From Podocnemis expansa (Eukaryota > Chordata > Testudines > Podocnemididae), in assembly GCA_007922195.1 (NCBI GenBank), contig ML681963.1, positions 56,584,445 through 56,648,444 on the forward strand: a DNA stretch of 64,000 nt, given 5' to 3'. Shown here one piece after another: positions 12,563-23,402 of the stretch. Every line of letters starts with the position of its first letter. Position 1 is the first letter of the stretch. The notes beneath the pieces are model-generated. The model was not told the origin of the DNA. It made no database searches and saw only the letters and a program-made list of their open reading frames with translations. Both the position numbers and the translations under genes were made by a program.

Positions 12563-13410
12563 GGCTATGTCTACACTGGGGCGCTCAGTTAAGTCGACCT
12601 ATAGTTGACCTTGTTAAGTTGACTTAAGGGTACATCTGCACTGGTAGACATACCCCGGGCCTGGGCCCTGTCCTGCCTGAGGGCCTGATATGGCTCTGGG
12701 GCCCCATTCAGGCCCAGGGGGGCCCAATCCAGCCCCAGCCACCTCTAACAAGTGGCTGGGAGCCAGAGCCAGCCCCAAGCTAGAGCCCTGCAAATCCACG
12801 GGTACCCACAGATATCCGCCTTATATCCACATCCATGGATACAACACGGATATCCATGGACCATTTCTTGTGGATGCAGATTGGATACGGATCCACATAT
12901 TTTTATCTGCACAGAGCTAGAGCCCTGCAAATATGCAGATATCCGCGGATGCAGCACGGATATCCGCGGACCATTTCTTGCAGATGCAGGTTGGATATGG
13001 ATCTACTTATTTGTATCCGCACAGGGCTCTATCCCAAGCTGCTTGCTGGCTCTGAGCCCCTTGCAGCTTGCGGCAAGTGGCTTGGGGCCAGATCCAGCTC
13101 CCAGCTGCTTGCTGATGGCAGCTGGGGCCAGATGGAGCCTCTGGAGCTGGATCAGGCCCCAGAGCCGGATTGGGACCTGGGGAGGGTTGGGCAGGGACAG
13201 GGATGGGGTTAGGGCCCAGGCCCGGGCCCAGACCCTTTCTGTCCTGTAAGGTCATCTTAACACTTAAGTCAACTTTCAGGGCAGGTATTTTTTAAGTCGA
13301 CTTAAGCAAGTGTCTAAGTTGACTTAACAAATTCTAAATGCAGCCAGGGAGTTCCTTAGATGGACCTAAGGCAGGCTAAATCAACCTACGTCTCCAGTGT
13401 AGACATACCC
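12563..13410 (+). mobile_element. Harbinger-like MITE, 848 bp, with inner repeats
   Basis: Ends GGCTATGTCTACACTGG and CCAGTGTAGACATACCC. The CR1 host reads ACTC-AAG at the left and AAG-AAGCTTGG at the right, so a 3-bp AAG duplication is visible (12560-12562, 13411-13413). Inside are GTTAAGTTGACTTAA-type words near both ends and a separate repeat at 12779-13029. A 3-bp duplication fits PIF/Harbinger, although its usual target is TTA/TAA. Confidence 0.8.
12779..13029 (+). repeat. Tandem ATATCC-rich repeat unit (two copies)
   Basis: CTAGAGCCCTGCAAAT starts both units (12779 and 12917). Each passes through ATATCC...GGACCATTTCTTG and TTGGATA, and the region closes with GCACAGGGCTCT, an inverse of the start. 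A third copy is inverted at 59208-59330. Confidence 0.7.
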
Positions 13411-14008
13411 AAGAAGCTTGGCTTGTTTAGCCTAACCAAAAGAAGGTTGAATGGTGATATGATTGCTCTCTATAAATATATCAGAGGGATAAATATCAGG
13501 GAGCGAGAAGAATTATTTGAGTGCAGCACCAGTGTGGACACAAGAACAATGGATATAGACTGTCCATCAGGAAATTTAGGCTTGAAATTAGATGCTGGTT
13601 TCTAATCAACAGAGGAGCAAAGTTCTGGAACAGCCTTCCAAGGAGAGCTGGGGCGGGAGGGCAAAAAGCATAACTGCCTTCAAAACTGTGCTTGATATGT
13701 TTATGGAGGGGATGATAATGATGGGATGGCCTACTTTGGAAATTGACTGATCTTTGACTACTAGTGATGGGTATGCAAGTGGCCTAAGAAGGGATGGTAT
13801 ATGGGGAGGGTTCTGAGTTATTACAGAGAATTCTTTCATGGATGACTGGGTGGTAAGACTTGTCCACATACTCAGAGTTTAACTGATTGCCACATTTGGG
13901 ATAAGGATGGAACTTCCCCCCAGGGCTGATTGGCTAGGGCTATGGGGTTTTTTATCCTTCCTCTAGCATGGGGCATGGCTTATCTGCTGGTGTATTCCCT
14001 GTGTCTTA

Positions 14009-14036
14009 AAGTCCTCAAATCATGATTTGAGGACTT
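14009..14036. repeat. Perfect 28-bp palindrome in CR1 3'UTR
   Basis: Both halves are exact complements with no spacer, centred on ATCATGAT. It lies in the part of the CR1 3'UTR that usually reads CTTCAAATC...GATTTGAGGAC. Confidence 0.85.
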
Positions 14037-14169
14037 AAATAACTCAGTCACAGGTTAGAGGCTTATTTCTGGAGTGGGTGGGTAAGGTTTTGAGGCTTGC
14101 ATTGTGCAGGAGGTCAGACTAGATGATCATACTGGTCCCTTTTGATCTTAGAGTCCATGGGTCTATGAG

Positions 14170-16080
14170 TACAGCAATTCCTTCACCTATTAATGAAATG
14201 CAGTCACTCTGAGATGGAACATGGCAGCTGTTCAACAGCAAACACCAAGACTATGTAATATTTCAATTAGATAGTGAAGGATCCAGTGGAAAGTACCAAG
14301 CTAGAATGCATTTAAAGAAAATGCCATGTGACCAAGACCTTAGGGCTATCTCCCTCAATCTGAAAGAAAAGGAAGAAGTGTTTTGGGATATTTAATGCTT
14401 AGATATAGTTAGGGTCTTGATTTTATATCTCATAAGGAAAGACACTCGTGTTTAGTATGATGCTGAGAGATTAGAGCCCCGCATCTTTAGTTCAGGGGAG
14501 CATATAAGATCATCCTTAAGAAGTCCCATTGAAGTGGATGAAACTTAAGCCTGTCCTTCATTTTAATCCCATGCTGAAGAATTTTCCTGATTTAGGGTCT
14601 TAGATCACTGCTTACTCAAGGGAAACAGTCTGCATACTGAATCAGTAATATTACTTCTCTCACTTTTTAAGGGTTTCTCTTGTTAATTGATAGAAAGGAA
14701 CAAAGTAATTTTTCCCTTTTTCTAGTCCAGAAAAGAATTAAAAATGGAGTTAAAATAGGGTTTTTACTCTCACTTTGTCTCAATCCCATCCTCCTCATCC
14801 TCTCAGCTATGAGAAAACAAGAGGGAAGATTTTAAAAGTATGAGAAAGTGGGATTTTTCTCACCAGGACAAAACAAAGTTTTTGAAAAAAATGGAAGAAA
14901 AGTTTTTAAACGTTAGATTTTTATGAGAAACTTTCTTTCCAAAAAAAAGGAAGAAAATTATTTTTAATGAAAAATAACACACCAGTTTCAATCAGTTTTA
15001 CCAGAATCAGCTTCATAATGTCAATCCTGCTTTGTAGAGTGTTTCAAAACAGTTCATCAAGAGTTGTTGCTGTATGAAACTTGAAATGTTTAGCTATTTT
15101 TCTTGAAAACAGAAGTCACACGACATATTAATTCTCCCTGATTGGACAAGTGTATCTCTTAGAGTATTGATTCTGGTGTGCGTACAATTTTTAAATTGTG
15201 CTACCTAGAGCTATTCTGCAACATTCACTTAAAAGTTGGTATAGCAAGAATTGCTCCCAGTAAACTTGTTTGATGGACTCGTCTAGCTAGCCGAATATAC
15301 TGGAAAAATCCTGGGTGGGATTTTGCTTGTTTGTTTAATGGACAAATTCCAAAGTTTTCCAAATCTTATATTTAAAATCCATGGCCATTAAAATAGTTAG
15401 CTCTGAGTGGCAATGCTTAAAGCTTACAGAATATGCCTGCAATTTTGCAGATGAGGCTAAAATAGATGAGAGGAAGCCAGAGCTTCATTCAATTAGTGCA
15501 GAAGAGCCCTGGCTCTCCAAGAAGCCATTTTCTATACAATGTTTAAGATAATCACTGTTTTGTGTTTGCATAAGTTGATGCCAGAGGGCCCTTGTTCCAA
15601 ACCACTTTTAAGCCCATTGAGCTTATGGTGTGCACTGTAAATCCTGTTAAAAATAAAGAAATAAAACCCCAACAGCAATTCAGTCATCAGAATTTCAGTA
15701 ATTTTTGCTGGTGTTGTTTTCATTTGCTTGGATAATCGAATTTGTTGGAATTAGGGTCTGGGTAATAACATTTTCTAAACCTTTGGAACACATGAGATCT
15801 GTGGAAAATGTCGATATAAAGAGAGCGCTATATTGATTGGAACAACCTGGCCTCAGATAGCGTCAATTACCCACTTCTGATAGATGTTTGCTTGCTGGCT
15901 GCTAGGTTTGGATTGCATAGCATTAGCCCCCATTTCTGTGTGTTTCTAGTGCTTCAGTAGTTTTAGCTTAGATAGTATAGTATGTTTGCATGTGTGGAAT
16001 ACAAAGATCCACACCCTAGTATCACTGGAATAGACAGGAAGGAGGGGCTTCATCAGTATTATTAAAACAAGCATTAAGAC
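14170..16080. other. Intergenic DNA, no gene seen
   Basis: AT-rich, with an A/T-run block at 14690-14990. No exon or clear mobile element recognised. Confidence 0.6.
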
Positions 16081-16092
16081 TTCACAATGGTG

Positions 16093-16381
16093 TCGTGTGG
16101 CACTTTAAGACTAACAGATTTATTTTTCGCATGAGCTTCCGTAGGAGAAAATCCCACTTCGTCAGATGCTTCAAAGACGGGTGAACTTACAGAACGGAAT
16201 GAAAATAAATGCAAGGGGGTGTAAAACATAGGATCAGGTCACCCATCTTCGAAGCATCTGACACAGTGGGATTTTCTCCCACTAAAGCTCATGCAAAAAA
16301 TAAATCTGTTAGTCTTAAAGTACCACATGACCCCTTGTTTTTTTTTGCTGATCTAGCCTAACATGGCTATCCCTTTGGAAA
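16093..16381. mobile_element. Inverted-dimer repeat with 12-bp target duplication
   Basis: Left half (16093-16245) reads GGCACTTTAAGACTAACAGA to CACTTCGTCAGATGCTTC and on to GGATCAGGTCAC. The right half (16246-16381) is the same element inverted, from CATCTTCGAAGCATCTGA to GTTAGTCTTAAAGTACC and GCCTAACATGGCTATCC. TTCACAATGGTG occurs exactly at 16081-16092 and 16382-16393, so the whole foldback entered as a unit. Confidence 0.75.
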
Positions 16382-16682
16382 TTCACAATGGTGGCCTGTC
16401 AGACTCCTATGCTCTTTTACTTGCATTCAAGGCCTGATCAACTGGGGCCAGCCTATTTTGCTAATTTTCTGTCTCCTAATATTCTTGGGTCAATACAAAG
16501 GTCTGGTGTTGAGGATGTTTGGTTTATCCCAGTTGGTAGGAACAATGGGGAGGCATGATCTGTCTCAGAGTAATGAGAGCCACTCATGCTGGCAAGGTCT
16601 TCTAAGCATTTCTAAAGATATATCGGGTACTTGCTGTCAGCTGCAAATGCCCAGTGAAGATAATAACATGTTAAATTGTACA

Positions 16683-16785
16683 CTAGGATCTCATTTACAC
16701 TGCTTAAATATCGAGTAACTCCATTAATTTCAATGAAGTTATTCAAGATTTAAACAGGTGTAAATGACAGCAGAATTAGGCTGAA
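16683..16785. repeat. Foldback MITE fragment (ACACTG...AGGTGTAAATGA)
   Basis: TTTACACTGCTTAAATATCG and ATTTAAACAGGTGTAAATGA pair around AACTCCATTAATTTCAATGA. Same family as 37252, 37420, 51056 and 53240. Confidence 0.55.
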
Positions 16786-17490
16786 GGCTATGATGGATAT
16801 GAACAGTGGTGGTAGAAATGTTCAGATTCAAATAATTAAAACAGGAATAGTATGGCACATTGATTTGTTTAACAATGGAGTGTTTATAGAGTGCCTTTTA
16901 CTTCAAGGCTTAGTACAAACATTATTTAAGCCTTACAACATGCCAATTTTACTACTATTATTATAGAGAGAGAGACAGACATCATAGTATCCAGTGCTGT
17001 GCCAGAGAAAACAAACCACCAGAACCTGCCCAAAAGAGTTTATTTTATAAAGGTATAAGTGGATCAGTGGAGCCACCAGATTTTCCATTTCATGATAATT
17101 TTTGTGAGCTTGGCAATTTTGACTGAAAAACAAAATGTTTGCTATTTCTTTTAAAAAGAAGGCAGGATTTTTTTGGGGGGGGGGAGGGGTTCAATTGAAA
17201 CCTTTTGTTTAGACAACATTGACCTCTTTATTTCCAATTGTGAGATTTTGTTGAAAAATATATTTATAATAATATAGAAAAAGAAAATTTCAGAATGAAT
17301 CACTTCAAAACAAAAATCAAAGTGTTTCATGCTGAAAAGGTCTAAAGGGAATGTTTTGACTTTAACAGCATGCTTTGTGTTTTGTGTGGGTTTTTTTCCC
17401 CTCCCTACAATTTAACCTTGTTGAAATGGATATATTTCTGAGAAAAGTTTTGCTTTTAATAAATTGGCATTTCCTAACAGAAACCCTCTG

Positions 17491-17582
17491 ACAGAGGTTC
17501 TCTCTTTCAGATGCTAACTTGTACCTGAAAATCTGTGGCCAGCTTTCGGTACAAGTGAGCATCTGAGAGAGAGAACCTCTGT
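17491..17582. repeat. 92-bp hairpin: 35-bp stem, 22-nt loop
   Basis: Arms 17491-17525 and 17548-17582 pair at 33 of 35 positions; the loop is 17526-17547. Left arm starts ACAGAGGTTCTCTCT and ends ACTTGTACC. The size and loop are in the range of a microRNA precursor, but a MITE remnant is equally possible. Confidence 0.75.
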
Positions 17583-17604
17583 TGGAGGAGTAAGTAACAA
17601 TGGA

Positions 17605-17745
17605 GAAATGGTAGATATCTTATGTAACTTGCCCAAGACAACCACGGTTACCAAGCCAAGATACATGTGGCATCAGAAGTGAAAAGCTTAGAGTGCTGCT
17701 GCGATGTGAGCCCCAGGACTCTGTCTCTGCTTTCCTCAATGCAGT
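17605..17745 (+). repeat. MIR-like SINE fragment
   Basis: Contains TATGTAACTTGCCCAAGACA followed by GTGGCATCAGAAGTG and CCCCAGGACTCTGTCTC, the order seen in MIR-type 3' halves. Confidence 0.45.
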
Positions 17746-20184
17746 GCTGTGTTTGTGACAGCGGGAACATCTACAAGCCAATAAAACACCCATGGCTGGT
17801 GTGCGTCAGCTAACCAAAGGTCACAGAGCTCAGGGCATGGGGTTACAATACAATATAGACATTTGGATGTAGTACTAGAATGCTTTTTCCTTTTGGAGTC
17901 TCAGACGCCAAGCTCCAGCTTCAATCCAAACACTCACACTTCAGTTCTAGATCCTCACAAGCCCACATTAGCTGATTAAGGCCAGCTGCAGGTGTTTTAT
18001 TGCAGTGTAGACACATGCTGAGTTTGCCAGCCTCAGAGGGATTCTTCATTCCAGCAGCATCTCTCAGACAACACAGAGACCCTTGCCTTGCCTCTTGGTT
18101 AAACACCATTTTCTAGCGGCATCCTTGTCTTGGGCCCTGCAGACCTTTGCTGTCTCTGTTCTGGTGATGTCAGGACCAGTAGTAATGCCATGGCTATGCA
18201 CTAGTCAGGCATCCAGCTTACGAGAGATGAGGACTCTGCACATTGCTGCCACAGCAGAGGGCCTTGTTCATGTGGAGAAATGCAGCAGCTTCTAAGGGGC
18301 TGGACTGGGGATTCCAGGATGTATAAAAGCAGGGAAGGGCACCAAATTAAGTACTGTCCACTGTGAAGTCATGTATTCTTTGGATCTTGAGTGCTTGGCC
18401 CTCTCACAGGGCACATGTATCTTCCCAGGCTCCCTGCAGCCCTCTTCCAAGCACTGTCCAGTCTAGCTCAGTAACAGTATGTGGTGCTTTAGGGGAGCAA
18501 TCCTAGCAGATACTCTCAGCCTGCTCATGGAGAGGCTCCTCAGCTGTGAAGAAATGAAGGACAGCTGAGTTTGGTTAGGCTCAGAGCCTTCAACAGCAGC
18601 TGAGGTGTCTAGAAGCTGGGGAAGAGAGATTTTGGTGTCTGTGAAGGCTGAATTGTTTGTATAGTTCTGTGCTTGTGGGTGGTCTGGGTATTTACAAATT
18701 TAAGCAGCATGAAAGGCCAGTGGCCAAAGATGGCAATGGATTTTGGGATTTGTTCTTTTCATCGCACAAGCGCCCTCTACAAAACAAATCTGAACCCCTT
18801 CTCCTGGACTTGCTGTGAAATTTCTGTCCTCATTGCTGGTCCTGTTCTTCCAATTATTGATGTCTCTAATCTGTCCCACCTGTAAGTCTGCAGTTTATAT
18901 AGAGCTAGTCACAGAATCTAACAGTGTTGCTGTGGAGTGGGGCTATGGGCTAGAGTCTTTGAGGGTGACAGTTCTAGGACAGCTTTTCTCCTGGCTGTAC
19001 TTCAAACCTGACCAACAGGGTCTAGGCACTGTCTGTAAAATATTAAGGGGCTCAGACATCAGGGTGATAGGCACAGCCCATGCTGGACAGTGATATAGAG
19101 CACCCAGAAAGGGCCTGTCCTAGCTCTGTGTTATATGGCTACATGGCAAGTAAGGCAACTTGGAAGCACAGAATCCATTACAAACTGAAACTCATGTAAA
19201 AGTGAATTGTGGAGAATGAGAATCCAAGCAAAGTGTGTGTGTATGGAGAGAGATATTTTACAGCACAGAAAGAGGACAGTCATCCAAGCTAAATTACAAA
19301 GAAATTCTGATTGAATTATCTGTTAAAGCTGTAAGATTCCCCTCTAAAAGATGTATTGGGATGAGTGTTTTTATAGCCGTGTATCTCTTTGCATAGAGCC
19401 GTCACACTACAGACTGTTTAACACTTTCTGGAAGCTTGGTGGGAGCCAGCAAATTGGGGATCAGTTCATCCAGTCTCCCCTATATGAAGAGTGAGCAAAT
19501 CATTAACCAGAAGTGTATATTTATGTGGCGTGAGCAGCTAATAAAGACACATTTACAGTTTTTCCTTTGCAGCTGATAAACTCCAGGGTGAGAGTCTGGC
19601 AATAAATGTCCTAGCTGGGGCTTGCCTCCCTGATTACCCAACACTGCAGAAGGAAATACATGGCTCATTTACAGAAGATAATAGAAACTGCAGCAAAATA
19701 ATAAAAATTGCAAAGCAGCTTTGTTTTAATAATGACTGATGCTTTAAAACACTTTAATGATGACTCACACTGTCATAGGCCAGAAAAAGGGACAGAAACA
19801 TGGCTGAAATATTCACAAGAAAAAGAACTTTCCTCCAACAATGTTAAATTCTCCCCATATGTCAGTTTTGTTCTTCCTGAACTTAAATGTGTTTTTGCTT
19901 GTAAGCATTCAGGGCTTAGGGGATTGCAAACAGATGAGACTGTCCCTCACTTCTAGATCATTGCCTAGCTTCAGGCCTGATTCAGGACAGGCTGGGTTGG
20001 GTGGCAGAAAGAGGGGGACAGAGCCTTTGGCTGGTCAGTGAGAGTGACTAAGCTGTCAGCCTCTGGCAGCTGTTCAGGGACATAATTTCTTTGGTTCCTG
20101 GTGGGCAAGTGATACATTTATTAAAAGGGAGTGGGGTATTAATTCCCCCTTCCTTGTGGGCAGCCTCTGCAGAGAAGTGGAAGA

Positions 20185-20437
20185 TGGATTGGGTCAAGTT
20201 GCAGCTGGGGAGGTTGAGGCTGGATATTAGGAAAATCTTTCTTACTAGGCGAGTGGTGAAGCATTGGAATGGGCTACCTACCTAGGGAGGTGGTGGAATC
20301 TCCATCTTTAGAGATGTTTAAGGCCCAGCTGGACAAAACTCTGGCTGGGATAATTTAGTGGGAGTGGTCCTGCTTTTTTGGCAGGGGGTTGGACTAGATG
20401 ACCTCATGAGGTCCCTTCCAACCCTATGATTCTATGA
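20185..20437 (+). mobile_element. CR1 3' end fragment
   Basis: From GTCAAGTTGCAGCTGGGGAG to CCCTATGATTCTATGA. The remnant protein text at 20181-20285 (KLQLGRLRLDIRKIFLTRRV) is the CR1 ORF2 C-terminus. Close in sequence to 8930-9315 and 47030-47804. Confidence 0.9.
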
Positions 20438-20751
20438 GGATTGGGTGCCTCTGTCATCCTTAAACGGGACCTCTTCATCTGTAGGTTATGGGGGACACTT
20501 GTACAGCTACAGCGCATGCTCTACCTATGTGGAGGGTGAAGATGACTCCAGTCACTAGGATGGTGAAAATGGCGCCAGCAGTAGGACAAATCACTTGAAA
20601 AATGGAAACAAAAATTCCCCTGTTCCACTGTGGTGCCTAATGCAAAGTTTTTGTGTTGGCTGAATGGTCATTTCCTTTCAAAACATTCTGTGTTGCTCTC
20701 AGCAAGATCTGAGCAGTGATGGATTCTTACTGTCTGTTCACATAAGGAAAG
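20438..20751. other. Intergenic DNA, no feature seen
   Basis: No repeat or gene recognised. Confidence 0.5.
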
Positions 20752-20995
20752 GCAGCCTGGTCTAGTGGAAAGGGCGCTGGGCTGGGCATTACTCTCTGCC
20801 ACTGACTCATTGTCAAATCTTGACAGTAACTTACCTCTGTTTCCTCCCCAGCCTTGTTCATCTGTTCAGATTGTAAGATCTTTGGGAAGGGGCTATGTCT
20901 TACCACGTGGCTGTATAGTGCCTGGCAAAGAGGAACCCTGATTTTGGGTGCTACTGTGCTACAAACAGTAAATAAAATAATAAATAACAGGGAAG
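20752..20995 (+). repeat. tRNA-derived SINE with 3' tail
   Basis: A-box-like GTCTAGTGGAAAGGGCGCT near the start, GACTCATTGTCAAATCTTGA in the middle, then the tail CAGATTGTAAGATCTTTGGG, CTGTATAGTGCCTGGCA and ending in AATAAA repeats. This tail is typical of turtle SINEs. Confidence 0.8.
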
Positions 20996-21300
20996 AATGT
21001 ACATCTCCTTGCGCAATAAACACTGTAATAGCATAGCTGGTACTTGGCAGCCTGCAGTTTGCTAGTGAAATAAAAAATGGACCTTCAGATCTGCAGAAGG
21101 AGAGAAAAAACAAACATCAAGACAATTGGTGCTTGAGGTCAAAGAAAAAAACAGTTTGTGCTTGGAATTATGTGCAGTAAACGTGCAATGGTTTACTCTG
21201 ACCTCTATAACTGTCACAGTCACTATGACATCTACCGAGCTGCTGAGTAAGTTCTGGGAGCTTTCATGACAGTGGCACAGGGCAGCTTAATGCCTGTGAG

Positions 21301-21640
21301 CAGGGGCATCACTGCCCTGTGGAGGGACCCGGGGCACAGGCCCAGGCCCCACCCCCGCCCCCCCAGCCCGCAGGCCCCGCCCCCCCGGCCGGGGACAGGC
21401 CTCGAAGCCGCCACGCCGCCGTGGGCAGCTAGGCCTCGCATCCCCGGCCGGAGACGGGGCTGGAAGCGGCCGCGGGTGGCTGGGCCCCAGATTCCCTGCT
21501 GCAGCCGCAAGTGGCTAGGCCCCGGATCTCTGGCCTGATTGGGCCAGAGACCGGGAGACGGGTGGCCCCACCAGATCTGGGGCACCGGCGCTGGGATTCG
21601 GGGCATGTGCCCCAGGTGCCCAGCACCAGCAATGCCCCTG
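21301..21640 (+). mobile_element. hAT-like GC-rich element, 340 bp, perfect 8-bp duplication
   Basis: Ends CAGGGGCATCACTG and CAGCAATGCCCCTG. CCTGTGAG flanks both sides (21293-21300 and 21641-21648). The interior is very GC-rich with many CpG, out of line with AT-rich flanks, so it could look like a CpG island. ORFs across it are artefacts of base composition. Confidence 0.88.
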
Positions 21641-22679
21641 CCTGTGAGTTTGCTTTAAGGACATTCATCCATTTCTTGTCACCAGGTATGGCTGGCTTAG
21701 ATCATATTTTGATACAAACCAAGTTCCAGATGAATGCTGCATAAGTTCCAGTGACAGTAGTAACTTTTATCATGAATATTATTGTCCAGCAGATCATCTG
21801 CATTAGTTCAACTTCCTTGGTATCAGTAATTTAGAGGAATAACCAGTGAAGAAAAGCCATTTCTGGAGAGAGAAGTACATTTGAGTTTCAAGTGGCAATG
21901 GCTCAGAGCGGCCCTTATATGACTGGATGTAGAGTCACCTAATGCCTACCTTTTGTTCCAAGGATGGAGAAAAAGTGCAAGGGAGACTAGAAATAACATA
22001 AGAGGAATGTGTTTCTTGAAGCTCCTATTCTGCCACACTCAAGATGGGATGGTCTCTGATCCCTTTGCTCATGGTAAATGTATTTCACAGGGCAAAGAGT
22101 CCTGCTGAGGTTTGCAGGATGTTCATTGGTGAAAAATAAGGTAGAAATAGTTACTAAGGCCACAAATAGTTACTAATAAAGTCACTGTGGTTGCACTAAA
22201 GCAAAGCTACTGAGTTTTCCCGTTGGGAAATGTGCAAATCTTGTGGCACTGATTCAAGAATGATTCTGTGATATGTAGTTCTGGGACAGAGCCTGTAATT
22301 AGCAGGGTATTACTGAGCGTCCTCCATCACAAAGGGGTATTTTGTGGATCTGAACCAAGCCCTGTCTAGGCTTGCTGAGTTATGAGCTCTGTTCATGCAA
22401 GATCTCAGGCCTGATTCTCATTAAAGCTTGTTCCTCTTTTGATACTGTGTTTTCAGTCTTTGGAATGGAGGCAGAAGGCTGCTTTTAGCACAGCTTTCTT
22501 TCTTTGCCCTGTCACAGGGCAAATCCTCAGTGCAGACATGGCCCAAGAGAATTACTGAGCATTCCAAAATATTGGAAAGGTGTTTGGTTCCAAATACAAA
22601 CCAACAGAAACATTCTGTGCTCTCCCAAGAGATGAAGTCACTATAGTTTATACACCAGATTAAAGGGATGGCACGTCAG

Positions 22680-22880
22680 GATTGCTCCTGGCTTTGCCAC
22701 TGATTTTTTAATTTCATCTTCAGCAAGTCACTTGCCCTTTTTGTTCCTCAAGGTCCTCATCCTGTAAAATTAGGGTCAGAATATTTGTCCTCCTCTCAAG
22801 GCCTCACTTTGAAACCTAGGGTGAAAGACATTGTATAGATAGAAAATATTTTTGTCATTAGTGATTATTGCTATTTATTC
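22680..22880 (+). repeat. SINE remnant
   Basis: TGGCTTTGCCACTGATTTTT, AGCAAGTCACTTGCCCTTTT and CTCATCCTGTAAAATTAGGG follow the body of tRNA-derived turtle SINEs; the ends are eroded. Confidence 0.55.
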
Positions 22881-22909
22881 TTTATTCATAATATTGATGT
22901 CAACTAGCT

Positions 22910-22924
22910 GTTTACAATGTAAAC
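22910..22924. promoter_or_regulatory. Inverted forkhead-like sites
   Basis: GTTTAC-AAT-GTAAAC puts two forkhead core words head to head. It may be chance; nothing else nearby shows a regulatory function. Confidence 0.2.
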
Positions 22925-23329
22925 ATTGTACCTGTTTGTCCTGGTGTGAAAACAGATGCCTCTTCCCTTTAAAAGTCCCTTTTCTCTCTTTATGACCACT
23001 GGACAGTGCAGTTCAATCTCATTCCTCTCCCAGAAAATTCAGCACAGATCTTGTTTTGCTTTTCATCCAGTGTGGGATTTCTCGGCTGCTGTGAAATGTG
23101 AGTTGTATCCCAAAGTCACTTTGCTAACCAACAAAAGCTATTTCAAGGCGCATTATGCACACAGCCCATATGTTACTCAAGTGCTGCCAAAGGAATTCTT
23201 GTTTACTAACATCTTGCTTCACCTTATTTTCAGCGAATGTTAAATGGCCCCACTGACACCTTTTATCCTAAGTGAATTAAAGCATTGGCTGTGGTGTATA
23301 AACTCCCTTGCAGACAGCTAAGCATTTAA

Positions 23330-23402
23330 GGGCCTGATTTTCAGAACGCCTGAGCATTAATGACTCCGATGGGGGCTACGGGTGCTCAGTACCTGATAAA
23401 TC
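23330..23402. repeat. Foldback repeat fragment (CCTGATTTTCAGA)
   Basis: GGGCCTGATTTTCAGAACGC at the left and GGGTGCTCAGTACCTGATAA at the right follow a short reptile foldback repeat. Confidence 0.45.

Larger units (their letters stand above)
9317..14169 (+). mobile_element. CR1 retrotransposon, long but broken copy
   Basis: From just after the previous CR1 tail to GAGTCCATGGGTCTATGAG. The order of parts is a CR1 5' region (AACAAAGGTGCAGGAAGATC), endonuclease-region remnants at about 9840-10300, reverse transcriptase at about 10680-11806, the C-terminal domain at 13412-13605, and a 3'UTR with the GGTCAGACTAGATGATCATA block. Three younger DNA transposons (11145-11290, 11965-12375, 12563-13410) interrupt it; removing them leaves about 3.45 kb. 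Frameshifts and stops break ORF2 throughout. The 3' end is a different CR1 subfamily from the ATTCTATGA copies. Confidence 0.88.
16786..20184. other. Intergenic DNA, no gene seen
   Basis: Includes an AT-rich block at 17090-17400 with a G-run at 17174-17187, the hairpin at 17491-17582, and single-copy-looking DNA at 17.75-20.18 kb. ORFs in this block are short and unsupported. Confidence 0.55.

Noticed and set aside
12752..13249. 165-codon ORF
   Set aside because: It reads through tandem ATATCC-type repeats and GC-rich filler inside a MITE; the repeated peptide text is a by-product of the DNA repeat.
20727..21113. 128-codon minus-strand ORF
   Set aside because: It is the antisense of a tRNA-derived SINE (20752-20995) and its flank.
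21232..21606. Possible CpG-island promoter with 124- and 90-codon ORFs
   Set aside because: The GC-rich block is exactly bounded by inverted ends and a perfect 8-bp target duplication, so it is a transposon.
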